A stretch of DNA of 64,000 nucleotides, from positions 1-64,000 of the forward strand of contig JAFKLT010000040.1 of NCBI GenBank assembly GCA_017309275.1, in the 5' to 3' direction. The DNA is from Sphingomonadales bacterium. GTDB taxonomy: Bacteria > Pseudomonadota > Alphaproteobacteria > Sphingomonadales > Sphingomonadaceae. The first letter of the stretch is position 1. Every line of letters starts with the position of its first letter. A model generated the notes under the pieces. The model had not been told where the DNA came from. It saw only the letters and a program-made list of their open reading frames with translations, and made no database searches. The position numbers were made by a program, and so were the translations under genes. Positions 1 through 8,119 of the stretch are shown piece by piece.

Positions 1-290
<290 letters not shown>

Positions 291-298
291 CCCTTTCA

Positions 299-318
299 CC
301 TCCCGCTTCGGCGGGAGG
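299..318 (+). other. Intergenic hairpin between atpD and atpC
   Basis: A perfect 8-bp GC stem (cctcccgc / gcgggagg) with a ttcg tetraloop sits just after the atpD stop. No T-run follows and atpC starts 18 bases later. It is therefore more likely an mRNA-stability or expression-balancing hairpin than a terminator. The role is inferred. Confidence 0.55.
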
Positions 319-335
319 GAAATCGAGAGACTGAC

Positions 336-593
336 ATGGCCCTGAAGTTCGAACTCGTCACCCCCGCCCGCCTCGAGCGGTCGAGCGACGTCTATATGGT
401 CACCGTGCCGGGCAGCGAAGGCGACTTCTCGGTCCTGGAAGGCCATGCGCCCTTCATGGCGACGCTGCGCAACGGTCCGCTGACCATTTACGCAACCAAC
501 GGCGCCGCGCCCGAGACGATCGAGGTCGAGGGCGGCTTCGCTGAAGTGAACGAAGCCGGCCTGACCGTCCTCGCCGAGCATATCGCAAGCTGA
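336..593 (+). CDS. atpC: ATP synthase F1 subunit epsilon
   Basis: Epsilon subunit of F1, the central-stalk protein that couples rotation and inhibits ATP hydrolysis. The 85 residues cover the N-terminal beta-sandwich ([20 protein letters not shown], then [16 protein letters not shown]). The C-terminal helical hairpin present in the roughly 135-residue E. coli protein is absent, so the inhibitory arm is reduced. As far as I know, short epsilon subunits are usual in sphingomonads. It is the last gene of the atp operon and is followed by a strong intrinsic terminator. Confidence 0.95.
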   Translation: MALKFELVTPARLERSSDVYMVTVPGSEGDFSVLEGHAPFMATLRNGPLTIYATNGAAPETIEVEGGFAEVNEAGLTVLAEHIAS

Positions 594-615
594 TTCCCGC
601 GCTTCGTGGCAAAGC

Positions 616-647
616 AAAAGCCCGCATCCCCGGATGCGGGCTTTTTT
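616..647 (+). terminator. Rho-independent terminator of the atp operon
   Basis: A GC-rich stem (gcccgcat / atgcgggc) is preceded by an A-run and followed by six T residues, about 25 bases after the atpC stop. This is a textbook intrinsic terminator. It also shows that the next gene cannot start upstream of it. Confidence 0.9.
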
Positions 648-779
648 GTGCGCGCCCACAATCGCCCGGGCATATTAGGAGAATATCAAAGTTTCCGATT
701 TATTCACCGTGTCGAATGGGGGTTTAGCCATGAAAATTGGCTGATTTCTCCGCCTCTTGATTCGAAGCAGGATGAAGCG

Positions 780-2276
780 ATGAGTGCATTCGGACGCCGA
801 CCCGGTACCGCTGGCCGCCCCGCCTTTGGCGTGGCGAAGCCGATGCAGACTGGCCCCGGATTCTCGGGCGGCGCGCAATTCCCTGCGATCGACACCCCGG
901 CCGCGGAAGCGCCGCCGCCGATCCCGTCGAACCTGACCCCCGAAGAAGAGGCGATGGAGCGGCTCAATCAGCGCTCGACCGCCGAAATGGCCGAACCCGA
1001 AAAGGTTCAGGGCTTTGAAGCGTCGGTTCACAAGATCAAGGAACAGGTGCTGCCGCGCCTGCTCGAACGCGTCGATCCCGAAGCGGCGGCAACGCTCAGC
1101 AAGGACGAGCTGACCGAGGAATTCCGCCCGATCATTCTCGAAGTGCTGGCCGAACTCCGCATCACGCTGAACCGCCGCGAACAATTCGCGCTGGAAAAGG
1201 TGCTCGTCGACGAACTGCTCGGCTTCGGCCCGCTCGAAGAGCTGCTGGCCGATCCCGACATCTCCGACATCATGGTCAATGGTCCGTACCAGACCTATAT
1301 CGAGCGCAAGGGCCAGCTCGTGATCGCGCCGATCCAGTTCCGCGACGAACAGCATCTGTTCCAGATCGCGCAGCGCATCTGCAACATGGTCGGCCGCCGC
1401 GTCGACCAGACCACGCCGCTCGCCGACGCCCGTCTGAAGGACGGCAGCCGCGTCAACGTGATCGTGCCGCCGCTGTCGCTTCGCGGCACCGCCATCTCGA
1501 TTCGTAAATTCTCGGCCAAGCCGATCACGCTGGACATGCTGTGTCAGTGGGGCGCGATGAGCCAGAAGATGTGCACCGCGCTGAAGATCGCGGGCGCCAG
1601 CCGTTTCAACATCGTCATTTCGGGCGGTACGGGTTCGGGCAAGACGACGATGCTCAACGCGCTGTCGAAGATGATCGACCCCGGCGAGCGCGTGCTGACC
1701 ATCGAGGATGCCGCCGAACTTCGCCTGCAGCAGCCGCACTGGCTGCCGCTCGAAACGCGCCCCGCGAACCTTGAGGGCAATGGCGCGATCCACATGGGCG
1801 ACCTCGTCAAGAACGCGCTGCGTATGCGCCCCGACCGCATCATCATGGGTGAGGTCCGCGGCCAGGAATGTTTCGACCTTCTGGCCGCGATGAACACGGG
1901 TCACGACGGATCGATGTGTACGCTCCACTCGAACAGCCCGCGCGAGTGCCTGGGCCGTATGGAAAACATGGTTCTGATGGGCGACATCAAGATCCCGAAG
2001 GAAGCGATCTCGAAACAGATCGCCGATTCGGTCGACCTGATCGTCCAGATCAAGCGTCTGCGCGACGGCTCGCGCCGCGTCACCAACGTGACCGAGGTCA
2101 TCGGCATGGAAGGCGACGTCATCGTCACCCAGGAACTGTTCAAGTTCGAATATCATGACGAGGACAAGGACGGAAAGATCGTTGGCGAATATCGCTCAAT
2201 GGGCCTCCGCCCCTACACGCTGGAAAAGGCGCGCCAGTTCGGTTTCGACCAGCCGTATCTCGAGGCCTGCCTCTAA
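780..2276 (+). CDS. cpaF: CpaF/TadA-type pilus assembly ATPase
   Basis: Secretion ATPase of the type II/IV family that powers Tad/Flp pilus assembly at the inner membrane. The 498-residue protein has a variable N-terminus rich in Pro and Ala, the CpaF N-domain (about residues 75-200) and a C-terminal RecA-like ATPase domain with Walker A GGTGSGKTT at about 282-290. Downstream it has GEVRGQE (Walker B region) and the histidine-containing TGHDGSMCTLHSNS. I chose the ATG at 780 because upstream in-frame codons run through the atpC terminator. No other tad/cpa genes are adjacent, so it is separated from any pilus operon. Confidence 0.9.
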   Translation: MSAFGRRPGTAGRPAFGVAKPMQTGPGFSGGAQFPAIDTPAAEAPPPIPSNLTPEEEAMERLNQRSTAEMAEPEKVQGFEASVHKIKEQVLPRLLERVDPEAAATLSKDELTEEFRPIILEVLAELRITLNRREQFALEKVLVDELLGFGPLEELLADPDISDIMVNGPYQTYIERKGQLVIAPIQFRDEQHLFQIAQRICNMVGRRVDQTTPLADARLKDGSRVNVIVPPLSLRGTAISIRKFSAKPITLDMLCQWGAMSQKMCTALKIAGASRFNIVISGGTGSGKTTMLNALSKMIDPGERVLTIEDAAELRLQQPHWLPLETRPANLEGNGAIHMGDLVKNALRMRPDRIIMGEVRGQECFDLLAAMNTGHDGSMCTLHSNSPRECLGRMENMVLMGDIKIPKEAISKQIADSVDLIVQIKRLRDGSRRVTNVTEVIGMEGDVIVTQELFKFEYHDEDKDGKIVGEYRSMGLRPYTLEKARQFGFDQPYLEACL

Positions 2277-2458
2277 GGTTTCAGCGCGAACGCCGCGGCG
2301 AACAGCGCGACCGTCACCGCCGTCAGGGCGATGCCGCGCCATGGCATGAAACCGACCGCATCGACATCGTGCCGGTGACGGCGGCGATAGTCGGCAAGCT
2401 CGGCGATCACCGCAACTGCCGCGCCTACCGCGCTGACGGTCAGCATCGACCCTTGCAT
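2273..2458 (-). CDS. Small hypothetical membrane protein
   Basis: I do not recognise a family. The 61-residue product has an N-terminal hydrophobic stretch (LTVSAVGAAVAVIAELA), a basic HRH-containing loop and a C-terminal segment ALTAVTVALFAAAFAL, so it probably spans the membrane twice. The ATG at 2458 has a gaaggg motif about ten bases upstream; a second ATG at 2446 is possible. Its stop overlaps the cpaF stop by four bases in convergent orientation. It could still be chance, but the hydrophobic pattern is coherent. Confidence 0.5.
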   Translation of the reverse strand: MQGSMLTVSAVGAAVAVIAELADYRRRHRHDVDAVGFMPWRGIALTAVTVALFAAAFALKP

Positions 2459-2515
2459 TGACACGCATCCCTTCGCAAACAGGGGCCACTTCCCCCCAAG
2501 AGAGAGGTTGCCCAT

Positions 2516-3322
2516 ATGCGTCCGCTGATCCTCGTTGCAAGTGCCCTCGTCGCGCTTGCCGCCCCTGCCTTTGCCATGACCGAAAGCCGGACCGCCGACC
2601 CGATCGCGACCGCGGTTGCCGCACCGACGCGCACGCCGACCAACATCGCGCGCGACAAATATCGCCACCCGGCCGAAACGCTGAGCTTTTTCGGCGTGAA
2701 GCCCGGCGACACGGTCGTCGAACTCTGGCCCGGCGGCGGCTGGTACACCGAAATCCTGGCGCCGCTTTCAAAAGCCGGCGGCGGCACGCTCTATGTCGCG
2801 GCGCCATGGGAAAAAGGCCTGGCCCGCATCAAGGAAAAACAGACGGCCGATGCCGGCACCTATGGCGCGCTGAAGCTGGCCGAATTTCCCGGCACCGGCG
2901 CGGGACCGAAGGTTCCCGATGGCAGCGCCGACGCGGTGCTGACCTTCCGCAACATCCATAACTGGCGCTTCGGCGGCAAGGACAACGCCGCCGAGGCGTT
3001 CCGGCAAATCTATGCGATGCTGAAGCCCGGCGGCATCCTGGGCGTCGAGGAGCATCGCCTGCCCGAAGAGATGGATTCAGCCCTCGAAGAAAAGAGCGGC
3101 TACATGAAGCGCTCGTCGGTCATCGCCTTTGCCGAAGCCGCGGGCTTCAAGCTTGCAGGCGAAAGCGACATCAACGCGAACCCGAAGGATACGCATGATT
3201 ATCCGAACGGCGTGTGGACCCTGCCGCCGAACCTGCGCGAGGGCGACAAGGATCGCGAGAAATATCTGGCGATCGGCGAATCGGACCGCATGACGCTGAA
3301 ATTCGTGAAGCCCGCCCGCTGA
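2516..3322 (+). CDS. Exported class I SAM-dependent methyltransferase
   Basis: A Rossmann-fold methyltransferase of 268 residues with a clear Sec signal (LILVASALVALAAPAFA, cleavage near residue 20), so it is predicted to act in the periplasm or to be released. The SAM-binding motif is the variant VVELWPGGGWYTE (about 66-78), followed by a D/N-rich motif near VLTFRNIHNW. Substrate is unknown. An exported SAM enzyme is puzzling because SAM is cytoplasmic, but such family members occur in proteobacteria. Its stop codon overlaps the proposed start of aat, so the two may be co-translated. Confidence 0.8.
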   Translation: MRPLILVASALVALAAPAFAMTESRTADPIATAVAAPTRTPTNIARDKYRHPAETLSFFGVKPGDTVVELWPGGGWYTEILAPLSKAGGGTLYVAAPWEKGLARIKEKQTADAGTYGALKLAEFPGTGAGPKVPDGSADAVLTFRNIHNWRFGGKDNAAEAFRQIYAMLKPGGILGVEEHRLPEEMDSALEEKSGYMKRSSVIAFAEAAGFKLAGESDINANPKDTHDYPNGVWTLPPNLREGDKDREKYLAIGESDRMTLKFVKPAR

Positions 3323-4107
3323 AACATATCGAAACCATCGACCCCGCGCTGCTGCTGAGCGCGTATGCGCAGGGGCTTTTCCCGATGGCCGACGGGGCGG
3401 ATGACCCGTCGGTCCATTGGGTCGAGCCGCGGCTGCGCGCGATTCTGCCGCTGGATGGCTTTCACCTGTCGCGCAGCCTGAAAAAGGTCATCGTCTCCGA
3501 CCGCTTTCGGGTCACCACCGACACCGTGTTTCGCGAGATGATGGCGCTGTGCGCCGAGCCGGCGGACGACCGGCCGACGACGTGGATCAACCCCGTCATC
3601 AAGACAAGCTATGAGCGACTGTTCCAGCTCGGCCATGCGCACAGCGTCGAATGCTGGCTGGACGACGAGCTGGTCGGCGGGCTTTACGGCGTATCGCTCG
3701 GCCGCGCCTTCTTCGGCGAATCGATGGTCAGCCGGGCGCGCGATGCGTCGAAGGTCGCGCTCGCGCATCTGGTCGCGCGGCTGCTGGCCGGCGGCTGGCA
3801 GTTGCTCGATTGCCAGTTCATCACGCCGCACCTCGAAAGCCTGGGGGCGATCGAAATCCCGCAGGCCGATTATCTGCGGCGGCTTTATTCGGCGTTGTCG
3901 GACGGCGGCGCCTTCGGCGCGGCGACCGGCGCGGTCGGCGCGTTGCCGGCTGCGGGAGCCGCCGTGGGCGTGCCCTCGCCTCCGTTCGCCGCGGGCGATT
4001 GGGCGGCGCTGGATGCCTTGGGCGCAGCGGCGGATTTGGGCGCCGGGCGCGCGACGGGCTCGCCGCCCGGATATGTCATCGCGCAGCTTTTGACGAAGAC
4101 GTCATAG
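3319..4107 (+). CDS. aat: Leucyl/phenylalanyl-tRNA-protein transferase
   Basis: Aat moves Leu or Phe from aminoacyl-tRNA to the N-terminus of proteins with Arg or Lys at the end, marking them for ClpS/ClpAP (N-end rule). Family hallmarks are AYAQGLFPMADG, VHWVEPRLRAILPLDGFH, GVSLGRAFFGESMVSR and LLDCQFITPHLESLGA. No ATG or GTG fits at the N-terminus; the conserved HIETIDP segment is preceded by a CTG at 3319 that overlaps the stop of the previous gene (ctga). The first in-frame ATG would cut into the conserved region. The tail is longer than in E. coli and Ala/Gly-rich before ending in VIAQLLTKTS. About 220 bases of this tail are antisense to the DUF2155 gene. Confidence 0.88.
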   Translation: MKHIETIDPALLLSAYAQGLFPMADGADDPSVHWVEPRLRAILPLDGFHLSRSLKKVIVSDRFRVTTDTVFREMMALCAEPADDRPTTWINPVIKTSYERLFQLGHAHSVECWLDDELVGGLYGVSLGRAFFGESMVSRARDASKVALAHLVARLLAGGWQLLDCQFITPHLESLGAIEIPQADYLRRLYSALSDGGAFGAATGAVGALPAAGAAVGVPSPPFAAGDWAALDALGAAADLGAGRATGSPPGYVIAQLLTKTS

Positions 4108-4547
4108 ATCGGGTGCTGGATCACATTGCGTTCGGGCCGTTCCTTGAACAGCCAGCCCGAAAAGACGCGATACCATTTGTCGTCGCGCTGATCCTGCACG
4201 GTCAACTGGACGAAGGCACCGGTTTCGGGCGGGTCTTCCCATGGCGCCGTCTGTTCGCAGGCGCGCAGGCGGACGATCGCGCGACCGATCCGCGCGGTGT
4301 CGCCGGGCTTCATCTCAAGCTCGCGGACCAGTCCGTTGCGCTTGTTGAGCAGGCCGACCACCGCGACGCGCTGTTCCATCGGCGTCGCACCTTCGATGCC
4401 GCCGACTTCCTGCCGAACACGGTCCGACTTGGCGAGCTGCGCGGTGGCCTCGCCCGGGCGCTTGCCGTTGCCATTGCGGTCGCACGCGGTCAGTGCGGTC
4501 GCCGCGACAAGCGTCAGAAGCGCGATACGGGAGAGTTGCGACCCCAC
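3885..4547 (-). CDS. DUF2155 lipoprotein
   Basis: An alphaproteobacterial envelope protein of unknown function. The N-terminus is a lipoprotein signal with lipobox LTAC. The DUF2155 core follows (RAIVRLRACEQTAPWEDPPE, FVQLTVQDQRDDKWYRVFSGWLF, HPIYDVFVKSC) with conserved Cys residues. The last 60 residues or so are a Pro/Ala-rich linker-like tail. I chose a GTG start at 4547, a few bases after the NDUFA12 stop, because no ATG precedes the signal peptide. The 3' third is antisense to aat. In sphingomonads it typically sits beside the complex I accessory gene, as here. Confidence 0.8.
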   Translation of the reverse strand: MGSQLSRIALLTLVAATALTACDRNGNGKRPGEATAQLAKSDRVRQEVGGIEGATPMEQRVAVVGLLNKRNGLVRELEMKPGDTARIGRAIVRLRACEQTAPWEDPPETGAFVQLTVQDQRDDKWYRVFSGWLFKERPERNVIQHPIYDVFVKSCAMTYPGGEPVARPAPKSAAAPKASSAAQSPAANGGEGTPTAAPAAGNAPTAPVAAPKAPPSDNAE

Positions 4548-4552
4548 GAAGC

Positions 4553-4939
4553 TCAGTCGGCGCCGGGACGCCAGGCTTCGTAATCGCCGGTCGCGGCGGC
4601 GCGATGGCCCCCGCGCTCGAGCGCGCCGGCGGGGCGATAGGCGTTGACGCTGCCGGTCAGGTTGACGCTCGGTTCCTTTTCCCACGCGCGCGGCGCGGGC
4701 AGGGCATCGCCGGGCAACTCGTCGAGCGTGCCGTGCAGCCAGCCATGCCATTCGGGGGGAACGCGGCTCGCGTCGTTCGAGCCATTATAAAGGACCCAGC
4801 GGCGGCTGCCCTTCTTCGCACGGAAATAGCGGTTGCCGAGGCTGTCCTCGCCCACCTTCTCGCCCGTGCTCCAGCTGTTCAGCAGCGTGCCGACGGTCGC
4901 GCCGTCCCACCAGGTGAAAATCTTGCCCAAGATGCTCAT
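4553..4939 (-). CDS. NDUFA12-family NADH:ubiquinone oxidoreductase accessory subunit
   Basis: Homologue of mitochondrial complex I subunit NDUFA12 (B17.2), an accessory subunit of alphaproteobacterial complex I. The 128-residue protein shows IFTWWDGATVGTLL, VGEDSLGNRYFR, RRWVLYNGSNDASRVPPEWHGWLHG and a Pro-rich C-terminus ending in YEAWRPGAD. Family length and motif order agree. It is followed closely by the DUF2155 gene in the same direction. Confidence 0.93.
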   Translation of the reverse strand: MSILGKIFTWWDGATVGTLLNSWSTGEKVGEDSLGNRYFRAKKGSRRWVLYNGSNDASRVPPEWHGWLHGTLDELPGDALPAPRAWEKEPSVNLTGSVNAYRPAGALERGGHRAAATGDYEAWRPGAD

Positions 4940-5021
4940 GGCTGCGGCGTTTACAGGGAAGGCAGCGCGGTTCGCAAGCGGTGTTTGACGTATATTGGGG
5001 GGATCGCGGTGGGGGGCGCTG

Positions 5022-5483
5022 CTATTTCTTGTCCTTCCACCCCACCTTGGCGCTTTCGTCGATGCCGAGTTCGGCGGCGGTGCCGCCCGCGAGTTCGAGG
5101 ACGGCGGCCACTTCGCCGCCGCTTGCGACCGGTTCCAGCGATTCCGGGATCGTGTTTTCGGCGATCCGGTCGATGCTGCCGTCGGCGCGCACGAAGATCA
5201 TGTCGAGCGGGATCAGCGTATTCTTCATCCAGAAGCTCGCGATCTTGGGCCGGGGAAAGGGAAAGAGCATCCCGCCATTCTTCGGCAGGCTGGTGCGGTT
5301 CATCAGCCCCAGTTCCTGCTCCGCCTCGGTGCGCGCGACCTCCACGTCGAAACGGTGCGTCTTGCCCGCCATGTCGATCGTCAGCGGAATCGTCGCGGCG
5401 CTCGTCGCCTCGCTGCCGCCGGGACTGCACGCCGCGATCGGCAGGGCGAGCGACAGGGCAAGGGCAGCAAGCAAGATACGCAT
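5022..5483 (-). CDS. DUF192 lipoprotein
   Basis: Conserved envelope protein of unknown biochemical role. A 20-residue signal ends in a lipobox (IAAC). The DUF192 domain occupies about residues 35-150, with the signatures EQELGLMNRTSLPKNGGMLF and FWMKNTLIPLDMIFV. The start is the ATG at 5483. It is followed by the NDUFA12/DUF2155 pair in the same direction and preceded by recX after about 40 bases, so these four minus-strand genes may be one transcription unit. Confidence 0.9.
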   Translation of the reverse strand: MRILLAALALSLALPIAACSPGGSEATSAATIPLTIDMAGKTHRFDVEVARTEAEQELGLMNRTSLPKNGGMLFPFPRPKIASFWMKNTLIPLDMIFVRADGSIDRIAENTIPESLEPVASGGEVAAVLELAGGTAAELGIDESAKVGWKDKK

Positions 5484-5520
5484 CGGCAAATCCTTTCGCC
5501 GGGACAGGATGGGCGACGAC

Positions 5521-6093
5521 CTAATCGAGCGCCGCTTCGGCGTCCAGCGCCGCCAGCGCATCCTCGTCCCCCGGCGGGACGGCCAGGATCCGCCGCGCGA
5601 GCGCCAGGCTGTGCCCGGCGCGCGCAAAGGCCGCGACCTGCCGCTCGCGCGCGGCGGGATCGTCGGAGGTACGAACCGCAAAGGGGCCGAAGCGTCGGCG
5701 CCGGGCAAAACCGATCGCGGAGGCGAGCGCCCGGTCCTCGGCCTCGGCGATCGCTTCGCCGCTGTCGTCGGGCGCGATGCCGTCGACGAAGAGCTGCGCC
5801 TTGACCCGCCGCACGCCCAGCCCGCGCCGCGTCATCGCGCCCGCGCGCATCGTCGCATATTGCCGGTCGTCCAGGAAACGCAGCCGCTCCATCCGGTCGG
5901 CGACCGCCTCGCACGCCGTCATCGCATCGACATCGTCGGTCCATTCGGATTCGCGAATCTTTCGCGACAGATAGCGCGTCAGCTTGGCGCGGCTGGTCGC
6001 GAATCGCGCGACATAGGCGAGCGCCAGTTCGTCGAGCTTCGCTGCGCTCAACGGCCTGCGGGATCGGTCGGATGGAGCCTGGCGACGCGGCAT
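5521..6093 (-). CDS. recX: Regulatory protein RecX
   Basis: RecX binds RecA filaments and limits their activity. The 190-residue protein has the three-helix repeats of the family: LALAYVARFATSRAKLTRYLSRK, then FLDDRQYATMRAGAMTRRGLGVRRVKAQL, then a last repeat with AAFARAGHSLALARRIL. recA is not adjacent, which is common in sphingomonads. The ATG at 6093 is the only plausible start. It diverges from the fatty acyl-AMP ligase gene. Confidence 0.85.
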   Translation of the reverse strand: MPRRQAPSDRSRRPLSAAKLDELALAYVARFATSRAKLTRYLSRKIRESEWTDDVDAMTACEAVADRMERLRFLDDRQYATMRAGAMTRRGLGVRRVKAQLFVDGIAPDDSGEAIAEAEDRALASAIGFARRRRFGPFAVRTSDDPAARERQVAAFARAGHSLALARRILAVPPGDEDALAALDAEAALD

Positions 6094-6209
6094 GCCATGT
6101 TTATGCCACAGTCAAGCCCGATTGAGAACGATCAGAGCCGCCATATCGGGCATCAACGCCCGGAAATGGGCCAATTTGTTCCACCTGACCGGGGTCGCGC
6201 TGCGCAGAC

Positions 6210-8024
6210 ATGGCTCAAAAAGATGACATGATTATTGCCGCGCGTCCCGATAGCCGGGACTCGAAAGCCTTTATGACCGAAAATTCCGCCCCTGTGGTGG
6301 AGGACCTTGTCCCCACCCCGACCGAATGCGCCCAGCCGCGCCGCTTTTCGGATTTCGCCACCGTCGGCGAAGCGCTCGACTATGCCGCCAGCGGAACCCG
6401 TGGGCTCAATTTCCACGATCCGCGCGGGAAACTGACGCGTCCCTATCCGTACAGCGAGCTCAAGGCCGATGCGCTGGCGACGGCCTATCGCCTGATCGCC
6501 GCGGGCGTGCAGCCGAACGACCGGATCGCCCTGATCGCGGAGACCGGGCCCGAATTCGCCGCGCTCTTTTTCGGCACCATCTATGCCGGCGCCTGGCCGG
6601 TGCCGCTGCCGCTGCCGACCAGCTTCGGCGGCCGCGATTCCTATGTCGGCCAGCTCACCGTCCAGCTCACCAGCTGCGATCCCAAGATGCTGTTTTTCCC
6701 GCCCGAAATCGCCGCGATGGCGATCGACGCGGCCGAAGCACGCGGCGTCGTCCCGATCGACTGGAGCGAGTTCGAAACGCGCGCGGCGCCGGTCGCCGAC
6801 CTGCCCGCGCAAAAGACCGACGAGACCTGCTATCTTCAGTACAGCAGCGGATCGACGCGTTTCCCGCACGGCGTCGCGGTGACGCACGGCGCGCTGCTCA
6901 ACAATCTCGCCGCGCACTCGCACGGCATGGAGGTGCGCGACAGCGACCGCTGCGTCAGCTGGCTGCCCTGGTATCATGACATGGGCCTGGTCGGCTGCCT
7001 GCTCTCGCCCGTCGCGAACCAGGTGTCGGTCGATTATCTGAAGACCGAGGATTTCGCCCGCCGACCGCTGGCGTGGCTCGACCTCATCAGCCGCAACAAG
7101 GGCACGACGCTCAGCTATTCGCCGACCTTCGGCTATGACATCTGCGCGCGCCGCGTGTCGAGCCAGACGCACGTCGCCGACCGGTTCGACCTGTCGCGCT
7201 GGCGCGTCGCGGGCAACGGCGCCGACATGATCCGCCCCGACGTGATGCAGAGCTTCGTCGACGCCTTTGCCGACGCGGGCTTCAAGGCGAGCGCCTTCCT
7301 GCCGAGCTATGGCCTGGCCGAGGCGACCCTGGCGGTCAGCATCATGCCGCCGGGCGAGGGCATCGTCGTCGAGCTGGTCGAGGAGACCGAGCTGTCGGGC
7401 GCCGCCGGCGACGCCGGCCGGCCGACCCGCTATCGCGCCATCGTCAACTGCGGCCGCGCCGCGCGCGACATGACGATCGAGGTCCGCGACGAGGCGGGCA
7501 ACGTCCTGCCCGACCAGACCGTCGGCAAGGTGTGGTGCACCGGCCCGTCGCTGATGACCGGCTATTTCCGCGACCCCGAATCGACCGCCGCCTGCATGGC
7601 CGACGGCTGGCTCGATACCGGAGATATGGGTTATTTGTCCGACGGTTACATCTATATCGTCGGCCGCGCCAAAGACATGATCATCATCAACGGCAAGAAT
7701 CACTGGCCGCAGGATATCGAATGGGCGGTCGAGCAGCTTCCGGGATTCAAGTCGGGCGACATCGCGGCCTTTGCGATCACCGCGCCGGGCGGCGAAGAGA
7801 CGCCGGCGGTGCTCGTCCAGTGCCGCACCAGCGACGAGAGCGAACGCGTCGCGCTGCGCGAGACGATTCGCGACCGCGTGCGCGCGATCACCGGGATGAA
7901 CTGCCTGATCGAGCTGATCCCGCCGCGCACGCTGCCGCGTACCAGCTCGGGCAAGCTCAGCCGTTCGAAGGCGCGCGCGCAGTATCTGGCCGGCGAAATC
8001 CAGCCCTTCCGCCTCGCCGCCTGA
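6210..8024 (+). CDS. Fatty acyl-AMP ligase (AMP-binding enzyme)
   Basis: ANL-superfamily enzyme that activates a long-chain fatty acid as acyl-AMP. The P-loop is YSSGSTRFPHG (near residue 210) and the adenylate motifs are WLPWYHDMGLVG, PSYGLAEATLAVS and WLDTGDMGYLSDGYIY (near 470). VGRAKDMIIINGKNHWPQDIE and a C-terminal SSGKLSRSK lysine motif follow. The N-terminal layout resembles FadD32/FAAL proteins that hand acyl-AMP to a carrier protein, yet no PKS, NRPS or ACP gene is nearby. The start is uncertain: ATGs at 6210, 6228 and 6273 all precede the conserved domain and none has a strong ribosome site. Confidence 0.87.
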   Translation: MAQKDDMIIAARPDSRDSKAFMTENSAPVVEDLVPTPTECAQPRRFSDFATVGEALDYAASGTRGLNFHDPRGKLTRPYPYSELKADALATAYRLIAAGVQPNDRIALIAETGPEFAALFFGTIYAGAWPVPLPLPTSFGGRDSYVGQLTVQLTSCDPKMLFFPPEIAAMAIDAAEARGVVPIDWSEFETRAAPVADLPAQKTDETCYLQYSSGSTRFPHGVAVTHGALLNNLAAHSHGMEVRDSDRCVSWLPWYHDMGLVGCLLSPVANQVSVDYLKTEDFARRPLAWLDLISRNKGTTLSYSPTFGYDICARRVSSQTHVADRFDLSRWRVAGNGADMIRPDVMQSFVDAFADAGFKASAFLPSYGLAEATLAVSIMPPGEGIVVELVEETELSGAAGDAGRPTRYRAIVNCGRAARDMTIEVRDEAGNVLPDQTVGKVWCTGPSLMTGYFRDPESTAACMADGWLDTGDMGYLSDGYIYIVGRAKDMIIINGKNHWPQDIEWAVEQLPGFKSGDIAAFAITAPGGEETPAVLVQCRTSDESERVALRETIRDRVRAITGMNCLIELIPPRTLPRTSSGKLSRSKARAQYLAGEIQPFRLAA

Positions 8025-8032
8025 CAGCGTCG

Positions 8033-8057
8033 TTTCTGTCCCGTGACGGTACAGAAA
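8033..8057 (+). terminator. Possible terminator after the acyl-AMP ligase
   Basis: The arms tttctgt and acagaaa flank an 11-base loop that can itself pair weakly, followed by a short T-run, about ten bases after the stop codon. The stem is AT-rich and modest, so the call is tentative. Confidence 0.4.
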
Positions 8058-8119
8058 TTTCGTCGCAGAACAGCCGCATAGTTACGTTCGGGTAACCCGT
8101 CGCCGCTAGACCGGGCAGC

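Noticed and set aside
675-2156. 493-codon open frame on the minus strand under cpaF
   Set aside because: It mirrors cpaF codon periodicity in a high-GC gene, is rich in Arg/Asp/His as expected of antisense frames, and has no recognisable domain.
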